NCBI GenBank assembly: GCA_026390935.1
Contig: JAPLEZ010000097.1
Span: forward strand, 1 to 43,853
Length of the DNA stretch: 43,853 nt
Source of the DNA: Bacteroidota bacterium
GTDB lineage: Bacteria > Bacteroidota > Bacteroidia > Flavobacteriales_C > GCA-002722245
Reading direction: 5' to 3'
Position numbers and translations under genes: made by a program. Position 1 is the stretch's first letter; every line of letters begins with the position of its first letter. This document shows, one piece after another, positions 7,985-16,640 of the stretch. The notes below the pieces were generated by a model. The model was not told where the DNA came from. It did no database searches and saw only the letters and a list, made by a program, of their open reading frames with translations.

Positions 7985-8530
7985 TTATGCCAATATTTGA
8001 ACATTGTGTTTTTTAAATTCCTCAGCATATTTTTCTGAATTGAAGTCGGCTTTGCTGAATTCTTGCGTTTTTGATTTCTTAGCTTCCAAGCGGTGAGCGC
8101 ACTTAATAAATCTTCGTTTTTCATTTTCGGTAATCAATATCAATCCAGGGACAATTGCACTTTGACCTTTATCATCTTTAGCTACCATTGTAAAGTAGGA
8201 GGAGTTGCAATGTTTTTTTTCACCTGTTTGAATGTTTTCGCTTTCCACTCGGATGCCTACTACCATTGAACTTTTTCCAACATAATTGATAGAAGCCTTC
8301 ATGGTGAGTAGTTCACCGATGCCAATAGGATTCAAAAAATCCACAGTATCCACCGATGCCGTTACACAATACTGTTTGGAGTGTTTGGAAGCACAGGCAA
8401 AAGCAATTTTATCCATCAAAGAAAGAACATAACCTCCGTGCACATTTCCCCTGAAATTGGAATTGGAAGGAAGCATAAGCTCCGAAAGCAATACTTCGGA
8501 TTCCTGAATGGTTTTAAAAGTTTTTTCCAT
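7985..8530 (-). CDS. Hotdog-fold acyl-CoA thioesterase
   Basis: The chosen start is ATG 8530, two bases after the TAA of the DUF3817 gene; the longer frame to 8662 is only the antisense-like extension through that gene. The 181-residue protein has the hotdog core motif NFRGNVHGGYVLSLMDKIAF, with the conserved Asn/His-Gly-Gly and the catalytic Asp of the MDKIA segment, and the VTASVDTVDFLNPI strand typical of the YciA/ACOT group. These enzymes hydrolyse acyl-CoA to free acid and CoA in the cytoplasm. A charged helical extension of about 40 residues after the domain is usual for ACOT-type members. Substrate chain length cannot be inferred. Confidence 0.88.
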   Translation of the reverse strand: MEKTFKTIQESEVLLSELMLPSNSNFRGNVHGGYVLSLMDKIAFACASKHSKQYCVTASVDTVDFLNPIGIGELLTMKASINYVGKSSMVVGIRVESENIQTGEKKHCNSSYFTMVAKDDKGQSAIVPGLILITENEKRRFIKCAHRLEAKKSKTQEFSKADFNSEKYAEEFKKHNVQILA

Positions 8531-8532
8531 GA

Positions 8533-8817
8533 TTAGTTGTTTCTGAATAGTTTGTAATCGGCTACAAATGTTCCAAATGGAATTAATGAAGCGAAGAGTG
8601 CCCATAAGGTTTTTGAAGCCTTCCATTTGTTTTGCATCGCAGCTAAAACAACCCAAATGCAATAGCCGATAAATAGCACTCCGTGAGCCATTCCAACAGG
8701 GCGCATGGTAGTGGTGTCATCAAAAATATATTTCATGGGCATACTAAATCCAAATAAAGCAATGGTGCTAAATCCTTCCATTATTGCGAAAACGCGGAGT
8801 GTTTTGAGGTGATCCAT
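8533..8817 (-). CDS. DUF3817 integral membrane protein
   Basis: The 94-residue protein has three hydrophobic segments (FSTIALFGFSMPMKYIF, GMAHGVLFIGYCIWVVLAAM and LWALFASLIPFGTFVADY) and the conserved RPVGMAHGVLF motif of the DUF3817 family. It starts at ATG 8817 and ends two bases before the thioesterase start, so they are probably one transcript. The family is uncharacterised. Confidence 0.85.
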   Translation of the reverse strand: MDHLKTLRVFAIMEGFSTIALFGFSMPMKYIFDDTTTMRPVGMAHGVLFIGYCIWVVLAAMQNKWKASKTLWALFASLIPFGTFVADYKLFRNN

Positions 8818-8868
8818 AGATGAGAAAAGTTATTCGTCGAAATTAGGGATTCTTTTTTTGAAAAGAAA

Positions 8869-8897
8869 TTGAAGTTTGAAAGTTCATTGTACCTTAG
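8869..8897 (+). promoter_or_regulatory. Candidate promoter for selU
   Basis: TTG at 8869-8871 and TACCTTAG at 8890-8897 are separated by 18 bases and match the Bacteroidota -33/-7 pattern TTG / TAnnTTTG with one mismatch. It implies a transcription start near 8903 and therefore supports ATG 8918, not the upstream ATG-like start at 8876, as the selU start. Confidence 0.4.
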
Positions 8898-8917
8898 TAA
8901 ACTTAGTTAATGATATT

Positions 8918-9952
8918 ATGGCAAAGGCCTATCAGATAAAAGATTTTTTAGTGCATGCCGAAACGCTGCCTGTTATTGATGTGCGGTCGGAAGGTGAGTT
9001 TTTGCAAGGTCATATTCCAGGAGCCATCAGCGTTCCCTTATTCACTAATGCTGAGCGTGCAGCGGTTGGTACCATTTACAAGCAGGAAAGCAAAGAATTG
9101 GCAGTGCAAAAAGGATTGGAAATTGTTGGTCCGAAACTCACTTCATTTGTTCAGCAAGTTAAAAGCCACATTAGCGGCAAAGAGGTTTTGGTGCACTGCT
9201 GGAGGGGTGGAATGCGTAGCGGTAGTTTTGCGTGGCTGCTTGAAACATCAGGATTAACGGCAGGCACGTTAATAAAGGGTTATAAAGCATATCGCAATTA
9301 TGTATTATCGAGTTTTACCAATCCCTTAAAATTAATTTTATTGGGTGGAAAAACGGGCTCGGGCAAAACAAAAATTTTGCATTACTTAAAAGAACAAGGG
9401 GAGCAGGTGATAGATTTAGAAGAGTTGTGTTCTCATAAGGGATCGGCCTTTGGCGCCATCGGACAAAAACCGCAATGTTCCTCGGAACAATTTGAAAATA
9501 ATTTGAGTGAAATTCTGCTGCGTCTCGATTCAAATAAAAGAATATGGATAGAAGATGAAAGCAGAAATTTAGGCAACATATATATTCCCGAAAGTTTTTG
9601 GTAGCAGATGAAACAGGCTCCTTTAATTTTTTTAGAATTCGACAAAAATTCACGCATTGAAAATTTAGTGGAAGATTATGCAGCTTATCCTAAAGAATTA
9701 TTGCTGGAGGCCATTGAGCGCATTCAAAAGCGATTGGGTGGTTTGCATTTAAAAATTGCTTTGGAGGCATTGGAAAATAATGATTTTGCATTGGTGGCCG
9801 AAACCTGTTTGATGTATTACGACAAGTCGTATTTACATAATTTAAGCAAGCGCGAAAGTGCTACAATGCAGGTTATTCAAGTGGAGGAATTTGAATTGAA
9901 AAAGATTAGCGCAGCATTATTACAAAAAGCAAATGAGCACTATGGAAAATGA
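8918..9952 (+). pseudogene. selU: tRNA 2-selenouridine synthase, interrupted by in-frame TAG
   Basis: Residues 1-228 match SelU/MnmH: a rhodanese domain with the catalytic cysteine in HCWRGGMRSG (C94), then a P-loop domain (GKTGSGKT, about 144-151) and the family segment IEDESRNLG...IPESFW. Codon 229 (9602-9604) is TAG. The same frame continues at once with QMKQAPLIFLE and the remaining C-terminal domain (LVEDYAAYP...) to TGA at 9950-9952, so the whole would be 344 codons, the normal family length. SelU replaces sulfur with selenium at the wobble uridine of certain tRNAs using selenophosphate. The overlapping downstream selD makes that donor. An ATG at 9608, one codon past the stop, could allow restart and two half-proteins. 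Alternatives are recent inactivation, readthrough or an assembly error; CAG to TAG would be a single change. Confidence 0.85.
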
Positions 9953-10982
9953 AATTAAATTAACGCAATACAGTCATGGCGCGGGATGTGGTTGTAAAAT
10001 AGCGCCATCGGTTTTAGATAAAATTTTACATTCAAATGTAGCTTCTTCAGTGAATTTCCCTTCATTGTTGGTGGGCAACGATACCCGAGATGATGCAGCA
10101 GTTTTTGAAATTGGCAATGGAGAATGCATCATAAGTACCACCGATTTTTTTATGCCCATTGTTGATGATCCTTATGATTTCGGACGAATTGCTTCGGCCA
10201 ACGCCATTAGTGATGTTTATGCCATGGGTGGAAAACCCTTAATGGCGATTGCTATTTTGGGCTGGCCCATCAATAAATTGGCGCCCGAAATTGCGGCTAA
10301 AGTCATTGAAGGAAGCAGAGCCATTTGCGCTGCTGCTGGTATTCCCTTGGCTGGCGGTCACAGCATCGATTGTCCGGAACCGGTTTTCGGATTGGCAGTC
10401 ACTGGTATGGTGAAAGTTCAAAATCTTAAAAAAAATAGCACTGCCAAGGAAGGCAACGTTTTGTTTTTAACCAAACCTTTGGGTGTAGGTATTTTATCTA
10501 CAGCGCAAAAAAAGAATATTCTTAAAAAAGAGCATTCGCATATTGCTAAAGATTGGATGGTAAAATTAAATGAAATTGGTGCGGTGCTTGGCGGACTCGA
10601 TTACGTCACAGCCTTAACCGATGTAACGGGTTTTGGTTTGCTGGGGCATCTCACTGAGCTTTGCGAAGGAGCAAATGTTTCTGCTGAAATTGATTTTGAT
10701 AAAATACCTGTTATTCCTGAAGCTTTAATTTACTTGAAAGAGAATTCGGTACCTGGAGGTACGAATAGAAACTGGGACAGTTACGGGCATAAAGTGGACG
10801 CGCTAAGTGAAGATCAAAAAAACATATTGGCCGATCCTCAAACCAGCGGAGGATTGCTCATTGCAGTGGCTAAGGAAAAGGAAGATGAGTTTAAAGTGCT
10901 AATGAATAATGCAGGATATAATCTCACATCTTTTGGGAAATTGGTAGCGAAAAAGGAGAAGCTGATAACAATTGTTTCTTGA
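9933..10982 (+). CDS. selD: Selenide, water dikinase (selenophosphate synthase)
   Basis: The 349-residue protein has the N-terminal [10 protein letters not shown] motif; the catalytic position is Cys19, not selenocysteine, followed by the lysine used in catalysis. The DDAAVF and [20 protein letters not shown] segments bind ATP and metal, and the [10 protein letters not shown] motif is present near the C-terminus. It makes selenophosphate from selenide and ATP. The start overlaps the end of selU by 20 bases; ATG 9942 is an equally possible start and also overlaps. The arrangement implies a selU-selD unit dedicated to tRNA selenation. No selA or selB was seen in the window. Confidence 0.95.
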   Translation: MSTMENEIKLTQYSHGAGCGCKIAPSVLDKILHSNVASSVNFPSLLVGNDTRDDAAVFEIGNGECIISTTDFFMPIVDDPYDFGRIASANAISDVYAMGGKPLMAIAILGWPINKLAPEIAAKVIEGSRAICAAAGIPLAGGHSIDCPEPVFGLAVTGMVKVQNLKKNSTAKEGNVLFLTKPLGVGILSTAQKKNILKKEHSHIAKDWMVKLNEIGAVLGGLDYVTALTDVTGFGLLGHLTELCEGANVSAEIDFDKIPVIPEALIYLKENSVPGGTNRNWDSYGHKVDALSEDQKNILADPQTSGGLLIAVAKEKEDEFKVLMNNAGYNLTSFGKLVAKKEKLITIVS

Positions 10983-11036
10983 TAACCCTGTGAATAAAAC
11001 CCTTCCTGAAATCCAAACTTTTACATCCTCTTTAAC

Positions 11037-11044
11037 TAACTTTG
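11037..11044 (+). promoter_or_regulatory. -7 box upstream of the FAD/Fe-S dehydrogenase
   Basis: TAACTTTG is an exact match to the Bacteroidota TAnnTTTG element, 24 bases before ATG 11069. No TTG is seen at the expected -33 position, so support is from the -7 box alone. Confidence 0.4.
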
Positions 11045-11068
11045 CCCCTCTAGAATTTTGAGACTATT

Positions 11069-13966
11069 ATGAAGAACCAAAAGTTGGAAAACTTAGCAAA
11101 AGAACTCGATGGAGCTCTTTATTTTGATGAAACCATGCGTACGCTTTATGCTACCGATGCATCGGCATACCGTGAAATGCCTTTGGGTGTAGCTATTCCT
11201 CAATCGTATTCGGATCTCAAAAAGATAGTGTCCTTCGCTAAAAAAGAAAAATTAGCGATTATTCCTCGTGCGGCTGGAACGTCTTTAGCCGGACAAGTGG
11301 TGGGCAGCGGATTAGTGGTGGATATTTCAGTTCACTTCACTAAAATTCTCGAAGTCAATAAGGAAGAAAGTTGGGTGCGTGTGGAAACAGGTGTGATTCG
11401 CGATGAATTGAATATGCATTTGGCCAACTTTGGTTTGTTTTATGGTCCCGAAACCTCTACCAGTAACCGTTGTATGATTGGTGGAATGGTGGGAAATAAT
11501 TCTTGCGGTGCTCGTTCAGTGATATACGGTAGTGCTCGTGAGCATTTGCTGGAAGTTAAAGTGATTTTGAGTGATGGAAATGAAACAGTTTTCAAAGCCA
11601 TCACCAAACAGGAGTTTGAAGATAAATGCAATGGAAAAGGTGTGGTGAGTAAACTGGAGCAAGGAATTTACCAGAACATTCACAAAATATTAAGCAATCC
11701 CGACAATCGTGCTGAAATAGAAAAGGAATTTCCTAAACCAAGTATTCCCCGTAGAAATACAGGTTATGCGATAGACATGCTGAAAGATACAGAGCCTTTT
11801 AAAGTCGAAGGTGAGAAATTCAATTTCTGTAAACTCATTGCCGGATCAGAAGGAACTTTGTGCTTCATCACCGAAATTAAATTGGGCTGTGTTCCTGTTT
11901 TGCCCAAGCATACCGCAATGATGTGCGGGCATTTTAATTCTATTGATGATTCATTGAAAGCAAATACCATTGCTTTAAAATACAAACCGTCACAATCGGA
12001 GCTAATCGACCATTACGTGGTGGATTGTGTTCGTGAAAATATTGAGCAGCGCAAAAACGGCGAGTGGGTACAAGGAAATCCTGAAGCCATTTTAATGGTG
12101 GAAATGCATGGCGAATCTATGGATGCCGTGAATGCTACTGTGAATGCCATGGTGGAAGAAATGAAAGCTGCCGGTTATGGATATTATTTCCCGGTGTTGT
12201 ATGGTGACGATATTAAAAAAGTACTCACTTTAAGAAAGGCTGGATTAGGTTTGTTGTCAAACATTCCTGGCGATGCCAAAGCTGTTCCCGTAATTGAAGA
12301 TACTGCAGTAGATACTGATGATTTGCCGGCATACATTTCCGAGTTCAATAAAACTTTGGCTGAACGCGGATTGTACTGTGTGCATTACGCTCACGCAGGC
12401 TCTGGTGAGTTGCACTTGCGTCCGATATTGAATTTAAAAACCAAAGAAGGCAATGAAATGTTTCGCACTGTGGCGCAAGATATTGCCACCTTGGTAAAAA
12501 AATACAAGGGTTCATTGAGCGGTGAGCATGGTGATGGCCGTTTGCGCGGTGAGTTCATCAAGTTCATGCTGGGAGAAAAAAATTACCAGTTATTGAAAGA
12601 GGTGAAAAATGCCTGGGATCCCGACAATATTTTCAATCCCGGAAAAATTGTGGATACTCCGCCAATGAATACTTTTTTGAGGTATTCACCCGGACAAAAA
12701 GATCCGAAACTCGACACGATGTTCTCCTACAGTGAAGGGTTGTTGAAAGCAGCCGAGGCTTGCAATGGTTCAGCCGATTGCAGAAAAACAGAATTGTCGG
12801 GAGGTACCATGTGTCCGAGTTACATGGCCACCCGCAATGAAAAAGATACTACACGTGCTAGAGCAAATATTTTGCGCGAAGCCATCACTTATTCTGATCC
12901 GGGAAAAATCAATAAGTTTGATTCCGAAGCAGTGAAAGAAGTAATGGATTTGTGCCTAAGCTGCAAAGGCTGCAAGTCGGAATGTCCTTCAAATGTTGAC
13001 GTTGCCAAATTAAAAGCAGAGTTCACACATCAATATTATAAAGTACACGGAGTTCCTTTCCGTTCAAGAATGATAGGTGACAGCGTGAAAGTTAATGCGC
13101 TATTTTCTTCCGTTCCTTGGTTGTATAATTTTGGAAATAGAGCGCCTTTGATTTCAAATGCAGTGAAAGGTGTAATGGGCATGGCGCAAAAGCGTCCATT
13201 GCCTAAGTTGTACAAATACACTTTGGATAAATGGTGTGCTAAAAATAAGGCGAACAATTTCGGTGTAAAAACAAAAGCAACAAAAGGAAAAGTTTTGTTC
13301 TTCAACGATGAGTTTACCAATTACAACGACGTTCAAATTGGAGAAAAAACCATCTTGTTACTCGCTCATTTGGGTTACGAAGTTGTGCTTCCAAAACACC
13401 TTGCCAGCGGAAGAACTTACTTGTCTAAAGGGATGTTGACACAAGCCAAGGACATAGCTGTTAAAAACATTAATTTGCTAAAAGATGTAGTTGGCAAAGA
13501 TGCGCCAATCATTGGTGTGGAGCCTTCTGCCATTCTTACTTTAAGAGATGAATACTTGACTTTGGCAGAACCTAGTCAGATAGAATCCGCAAAAAATATT
13601 GCTGCCAATACCTTCCTGATTGATGAATTCATTTCCAATGAAGTTCAGAAAGGAAATATCACTTCGGCACAATTTACCTCTGAGACAAAAGTTTTAAAGG
13701 TACACGGACATTGTCACCAAAAATCCTTATCTTCTTTGACTCATACTAAACGAATGTTGTCATTGCCGAAGAACTATAACGTGCAAATGATTCCTTCAGG
13801 ATGTTGCGGAATGGCGGGGTCTTTTGGTTACGAAAAGGAACATTACGACATCTCTATGAAAATTGGAGAGTTGGTGTTGTTTCCAACCGTGCGCAAGCAA
13901 CCTGAAGATGTTGCTATAGTTGCGCCTGGAACCAGTTGTCGTCACCAAATTCACGACGGAACATGA
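11069..13966 (+). CDS. FAD-linked oxidase / Fe-S (GlcD-GlcF fusion type) dehydrogenase, C-terminus cut by TGA
   Basis: The 965-residue product combines a PCMH-type FAD domain (PRAAGTSLAGQ, then the GPETSTSNRCMIGGMVGNNSCG loop, about 30-250), a FAD-oxidase C-terminal domain (about 280-540, HAHAGSGELHLRP and GEHGDGRLRGEF), a ferredoxin-type region (CLSCKGCKSEC, C629, C632, C635, C639) and CCG-type heterodisulfide-reductase-like motifs (HGHCHQKS, GCCGMAGSFGY). Proteins of this design oxidise D-lactate, glycolate or D-2-hydroxy acids and pass electrons to the quinone pool. The frame stops at TGA 13964-13966 after HQIHDGT, but the same frame goes on for 16 more codons (RNAKHTAEILYEALLK) to TAA at 14015-14017. 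That tail matches the conserved end of the family (DGTxRxAxHxxEILxEAL). The true gene end is therefore probably 14017. The missing helix may or may not matter for activity. Confidence 0.9.
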   Translation: MKNQKLENLAKELDGALYFDETMRTLYATDASAYREMPLGVAIPQSYSDLKKIVSFAKKEKLAIIPRAAGTSLAGQVVGSGLVVDISVHFTKILEVNKEESWVRVETGVIRDELNMHLANFGLFYGPETSTSNRCMIGGMVGNNSCGARSVIYGSAREHLLEVKVILSDGNETVFKAITKQEFEDKCNGKGVVSKLEQGIYQNIHKILSNPDNRAEIEKEFPKPSIPRRNTGYAIDMLKDTEPFKVEGEKFNFCKLIAGSEGTLCFITEIKLGCVPVLPKHTAMMCGHFNSIDDSLKANTIALKYKPSQSELIDHYVVDCVRENIEQRKNGEWVQGNPEAILMVEMHGESMDAVNATVNAMVEEMKAAGYGYYFPVLYGDDIKKVLTLRKAGLGLLSNIPGDAKAVPVIEDTAVDTDDLPAYISEFNKTLAERGLYCVHYAHAGSGELHLRPILNLKTKEGNEMFRTVAQDIATLVKKYKGSLSGEHGDGRLRGEFIKFMLGEKNYQLLKEVKNAWDPDNIFNPGKIVDTPPMNTFLRYSPGQKDPKLDTMFSYSEGLLKAAEACNGSADCRKTELSGGTMCPSYMATRNEKDTTRARANILREAITYSDPGKINKFDSEAVKEVMDLCLSCKGCKSECPSNVDVAKLKAEFTHQYYKVHGVPFRSRMIGDSVKVNALFSSVPWLYNFGNRAPLISNAVKGVMGMAQKRPLPKLYKYTLDKWCAKNKANNFGVKTKATKGKVLFFNDEFTNYNDVQIGEKTILLLAHLGYEVVLPKHLASGRTYLSKGMLTQAKDIAVKNINLLKDVVGKDAPIIGVEPSAILTLRDEYLTLAEPSQIESAKNIAANTFLIDEFISNEVQKGNITSAQFTSETKVLKVHGHCHQKSLSSLTHTKRMLSLPKNYNVQMIPSGCCGMAGSFGYEKEHYDISMKIGELVLFPTVRKQPEDVAIVAPGTSCRHQIHDGT

Positions 13967-14020
13967 AGGAATGCTAAGCATACAGCAGAGATTTTGTATG
14001 AGGCTTTATTGAAATAAAAT

Positions 14021-14083
14021 TTCCCGCAGATTTCACAGATTGACACAGAATTCAATCTGTGGTCATCTGTGAAATCTGTGGGA
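14021..14083. repeat. Palindromic repeat, copy 1 (CAGATTTCACAGATTGACACAGA family)
   Basis: CAGATTTCACAGAT at 14027-14040 and its reverse complement at 14066-14079 form an imperfect hairpin. The same element, same orientation, recurs at 23970-24028. This copy ends 16 bases before the start codon of the next gene. Confidence 0.85.
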
Positions 14084-14099
14084 GAAATAAAAATTCCGG

Positions 14100-15515
14100 A
14101 TGAAAAGCATATTTGTTGTTGGCTTATGTTTTTTTAGTTTTTCATTGATGTCTCAAGATCGATTGGGTCTGGCGAACAGCAATTACATGCCGGTCACTAC
14201 GGCTTTAAATAATCCTTCGTCTATAGTCGATGCTTACACCTGGTTGGACATTAATCTCGTTGGTGCATCTGTCTTTTTTGAAAACAATTATTTGTACATA
14301 CCGGGAGATAAACTCACCATCGCCGATCGTTTTAAATTTAATTTTTCATTTGATCAGGGTCCCAGACAAAATTTATCGCACTTCGATAAAAACTTTTTTG
14401 TGGATGCAACGGTGGCTCTTCCTTCGGCATCAGTGGTGATAGGCAGACAGAGTGGGGGATGGATCACCAATTTTCGCACGATGGTGGATTTAGAAGGTGT
14501 TCCTTACCAGGTTGCTCAAGGCTTGTACAGTGGCTTTGCCAATTTGCCGCAATTTTTCGGAGAAAAGATTGACGCTAAAAATTTACGGATTTCTCAAATG
14601 TCGTGGTTGGAAACTGGACCGGTTTTCGGGTCCTTTGTTTATTCATTTGATGAAGATGTAATTACCGTTGGAGCTTCAGTTAAAAAACTGTGGGGCATTA
14701 CCGGAATAGCTGCTAAAATCGACAAGTGGAACTACACCACAGTAGATAAAAATGTTATGGCTATTGATGATTTTAAGGCTACTGTTGCCGGTGCTGTTGG
14801 ATTTGGTAGTGGTAGCGGTTGGAGTGCTGATTTTGGAATTACTTACAAAAGATTTTACAAATGGTCGAATCACTATCGTCCCAACGACGTTCGTAAATCC
14901 TGCAACAGAATGCCTTATCGCTTTAAAATTACGGCAGCAATTCTCGATTTGGGAAGCATTAAATTTGATAAAGATGCTACGCTCACTACCTATGAAAACG
15001 GAAAAAACAATTGGCAAAATTATAGCAACTCCAGCGCCAATTCAGTGGATGCGGTGACTAGTTTTTTCTCGCAAATGTTTACTCCCAACACCGTAACTAC
15101 CACCACCCAAAATTCATTCACTATGGGTTTGCCAACGTCTATCAGTGCTGGATTTGATTACAACTTGGGTTACGGATTTTATGCTGGAGCAAATACTATG
15201 ATTGGTTTGCCAAACTTGTTTTTACTGGGTCCGCAACGTCAGTTTCAATTGGCATTGGTTCCTCGTTACGAAAGAAAATTCTTTGAAATGTCAATTCCAA
15301 TTTCAACTCTTAATTTTCAGGATTTACGCATTGGCTTAATGATGCGCATGGGTTTCATTACCATTGGCACTGATCGACTCAATACTTTCCTTTTTGGAGA
15401 TGTGTATGCTGCCGATTTTTTCCTGCTAATAAAAATGCCTTTCCACACTTCACCAAAATGTGAGGATCTTACACCTAAAAGAAAGCTGGCGCCATATTGT
15501 CCGCAATTCCGATGA
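14100..15515 (+). CDS. Probable outer-membrane beta-barrel protein (DUF5723-like)
   Basis: The 471-residue protein has a clear signal peptide (MKSIFVVGLCFFSFSLMSQ) and then alternating, aromatic-rich beta segments ending in short strands, typical of Bacteroidota outer-membrane barrels. The opening LGLANSNYMPVTTALNNPSSIVD...LDINLVGASVFFENNYL resembles DUF5723 proteins, in which a conserved NPS/NPA turn begins the barrel. No sorting domain or plug domain is visible. Function is unknown; the family assignment is from pattern memory. Its TGA overlaps the ATG of the GNAT gene (ATGA). Confidence 0.7.
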   Translation: MKSIFVVGLCFFSFSLMSQDRLGLANSNYMPVTTALNNPSSIVDAYTWLDINLVGASVFFENNYLYIPGDKLTIADRFKFNFSFDQGPRQNLSHFDKNFFVDATVALPSASVVIGRQSGGWITNFRTMVDLEGVPYQVAQGLYSGFANLPQFFGEKIDAKNLRISQMSWLETGPVFGSFVYSFDEDVITVGASVKKLWGITGIAAKIDKWNYTTVDKNVMAIDDFKATVAGAVGFGSGSGWSADFGITYKRFYKWSNHYRPNDVRKSCNRMPYRFKITAAILDLGSIKFDKDATLTTYENGKNNWQNYSNSSANSVDAVTSFFSQMFTPNTVTTTTQNSFTMGLPTSISAGFDYNLGYGFYAGANTMIGLPNLFLLGPQRQFQLALVPRYERKFFEMSIPISTLNFQDLRIGLMMRMGFITIGTDRLNTFLFGDVYAADFFLLIKMPFHTSPKCEDLTPKRKLAPYCPQFR

Positions 15516-15988
15516 TGGAAAAACTAATCTCTTTAATCGATAGCAATTTCGGCAAAGGATATTCTTCTGCTTATTTTGAAAAAGAGGAATTGAAATCGGG
15601 ATACATTATAATGAGCAACGATGATCAATCGGCTTTCGCTATTTTTTCTGAGGCAAAAAACAATCCTTATCCAAACATTGATACCACAAATTCCTATGTG
15701 CTCAATTTAGCAGTGGTAGATAAAACTATGCAGGGACAAGGTAAAGCGAGTGAATTATTGAAACTCTTTTTTGAACAATATTCAACTTACGACATTTATA
15801 TTCCTTTGTGGATTTATGACGATAGCGATAAATTGATGAACTTTTTTATCCGACAAGGAGCCCAGCTGTTGCAGTCGTTTAATGAGTATTGGAAGGAAGA
15901 TAGCTCGGCGAACGGTTATGAATGCTTGCAGTGTGGGGCGCCTCCATGCTTGTGTCGGATGGATTTGTATGTGATAAAGGCGCATTGA
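15512..15988 (+). CDS. GNAT-family acetyltransferase with C-terminal Cys cluster
   Basis: ATG 15512 overlaps the upstream stop by four bases (ATGA), preferred over the upstream TTG at 15497. The 158-residue product has the GNAT core: strand VLNLAVVDKTM followed by the acetyl-CoA pyrophosphate loop QGQGKASELL (R/QxxGxG/A), and a late FIRQGAQLLQ segment. The substrate is not predictable. The tail carries an unusual cysteine cluster, CLQCGAPPCLC, with C-x2-C-x4-C-x-C spacing, which could bind a metal. The last 110 bases are overlapped on the other strand by the VanZ-like ORF. Confidence 0.75.
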   Translation: MMEKLISLIDSNFGKGYSSAYFEKEELKSGYIIMSNDDQSAFAIFSEAKNNPYPNIDTTNSYVLNLAVVDKTMQGQGKASELLKLFFEQYSTYDIYIPLWIYDDSDKLMNFFIRQGAQLLQSFNEYWKEDSSANGYECLQCGAPPCLCRMDLYVIKAH

Positions 15989-16586
15989 TTTTATCCGAAA
16001 AGTACACTACAGAAATCAAGCATAAAGTATAAGCGAGAGATTTTAAATGCATTCTTTTTTTAGGTAATGCATGATAGTGGCTGTCCTCCTGACGAAGGAA
16101 GGATCTATCGCCCTGTACGTTAGCTCCTGAAAAGACCGAAACTTCGTTTCTCCTCTTAATATCAAATGTCAGGAGGACAGCCACACCCAGAAAAACCATT
16201 GCGCCACAACTATACATCAAGACATCTGTAGCATCAAAAGTGCCATCTGTCCAGTGAATCATTTGTAATATCTCTAAGGCAACCGCAAATACAAAAGGCG
16301 AAAAAATCCATAATACATTTTGTTTTTGAATATTGAATTTCCAAACTAGGAGCAGTAGGTTCATGCTGCTAAACATCCACAAACTACCTGGCAATGACAG
16401 CGCAAACCAATGATATGGGTGAATGTGACTTACAGCTTCACGCATACTAAAAACCACATCTCTCAAATTCAAGTGATTCAGTATTTGAAACACCACCAGT
16501 TCCTCGCTTCTAAACAAAAGATAAATAGCTGTTGCAAGGCACATCGGTAAAATCACCGCAATAAATAAAAACAGCTTTTTCGACAT
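15879..16586 (-). CDS. VanZ-like membrane protein with repeat-derived insert and tail
   Basis: The likely start is ATG 16586 (MSKKLFLFIAVILP), since the preceding codons to 16604 add nothing membrane-like. Four hydrophobic helices occupy residues 3-150, ending with ALEILQMIHWTDGTFDATDVLMYSCGA, which matches the VanZ family signature (E...Q...GtfD..D...Y..G). VanZ-like proteins are small inner-membrane proteins of unknown role in most bacteria. After GVAVLLTF the ORF runs through a 108-bp palindromic repeat (36 codons exactly), then codes for another hydrophobic segment and a tail antisense to the GNAT gene. The native C-terminus was probably close to the repeat; the rest may be fortuitous. 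Confidence 0.6.
   Translation of the reverse strand: MSKKLFLFIAVILPMCLATAIYLLFRSEELVVFQILNHLNLRDVVFSMREAVSHIHPYHWFALSLPGSLWMFSSMNLLLLVWKFNIQKQNVLWIFSPFVFAVALEILQMIHWTDGTFDATDVLMYSCGAMVFLGVAVLLTFDIKRRNEVSVFSGANVQGDRSFLRQEDSHYHALPKKRMHLKSLAYTLCLISVVYFSDKINAPLSHTNPSDTSMEAPHTASIHNRSPSYLPSNTH
16077..16184. repeat. 108-bp inverted repeat inside the VanZ-like ORF
   Basis: Perfect 17-bp arms, GTGGCTGTCCTCCTGAC at 16077-16093 and GTCAGGAGGACAGCCAC at 16168-16184, enclose 74 bases. The inside includes GAAGGAAGGATCTATCG and CTCCTGA, words that resemble the GGATCCTTCG...CAGGATGACA class of dispersed repeats. The length is a multiple of three and both reading-frame borders stay open. Confidence 0.85.
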
Positions 16587-16640
16587 GCGACAAAAGTATT
16601 TCAAAAAAAGAAGATTCAGATAGAAATAAGATTTGAGGCA

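Noticed and set aside
9608-9952. A separate small gene downstream of a truncated SelU
   Set aside because: The sequence continues the SelU C-terminal domain in the same frame, so it is the second half of an interrupted gene rather than an independent one.
13964-13990. TGA 13964 as a selenocysteine codon, suggested by the nearby selD
   Set aside because: No convincing bacterial SECIS stem follows, the family position is not a Cys or Sec, and selA/selB are not visible. It stays only as a low-probability option in the findings.
9602-15515. Reassigned stop codons across the genome
   Set aside because: Normal genes in this window end with TAG (6216) and TGA (10982, 15515), so the standard code holds.
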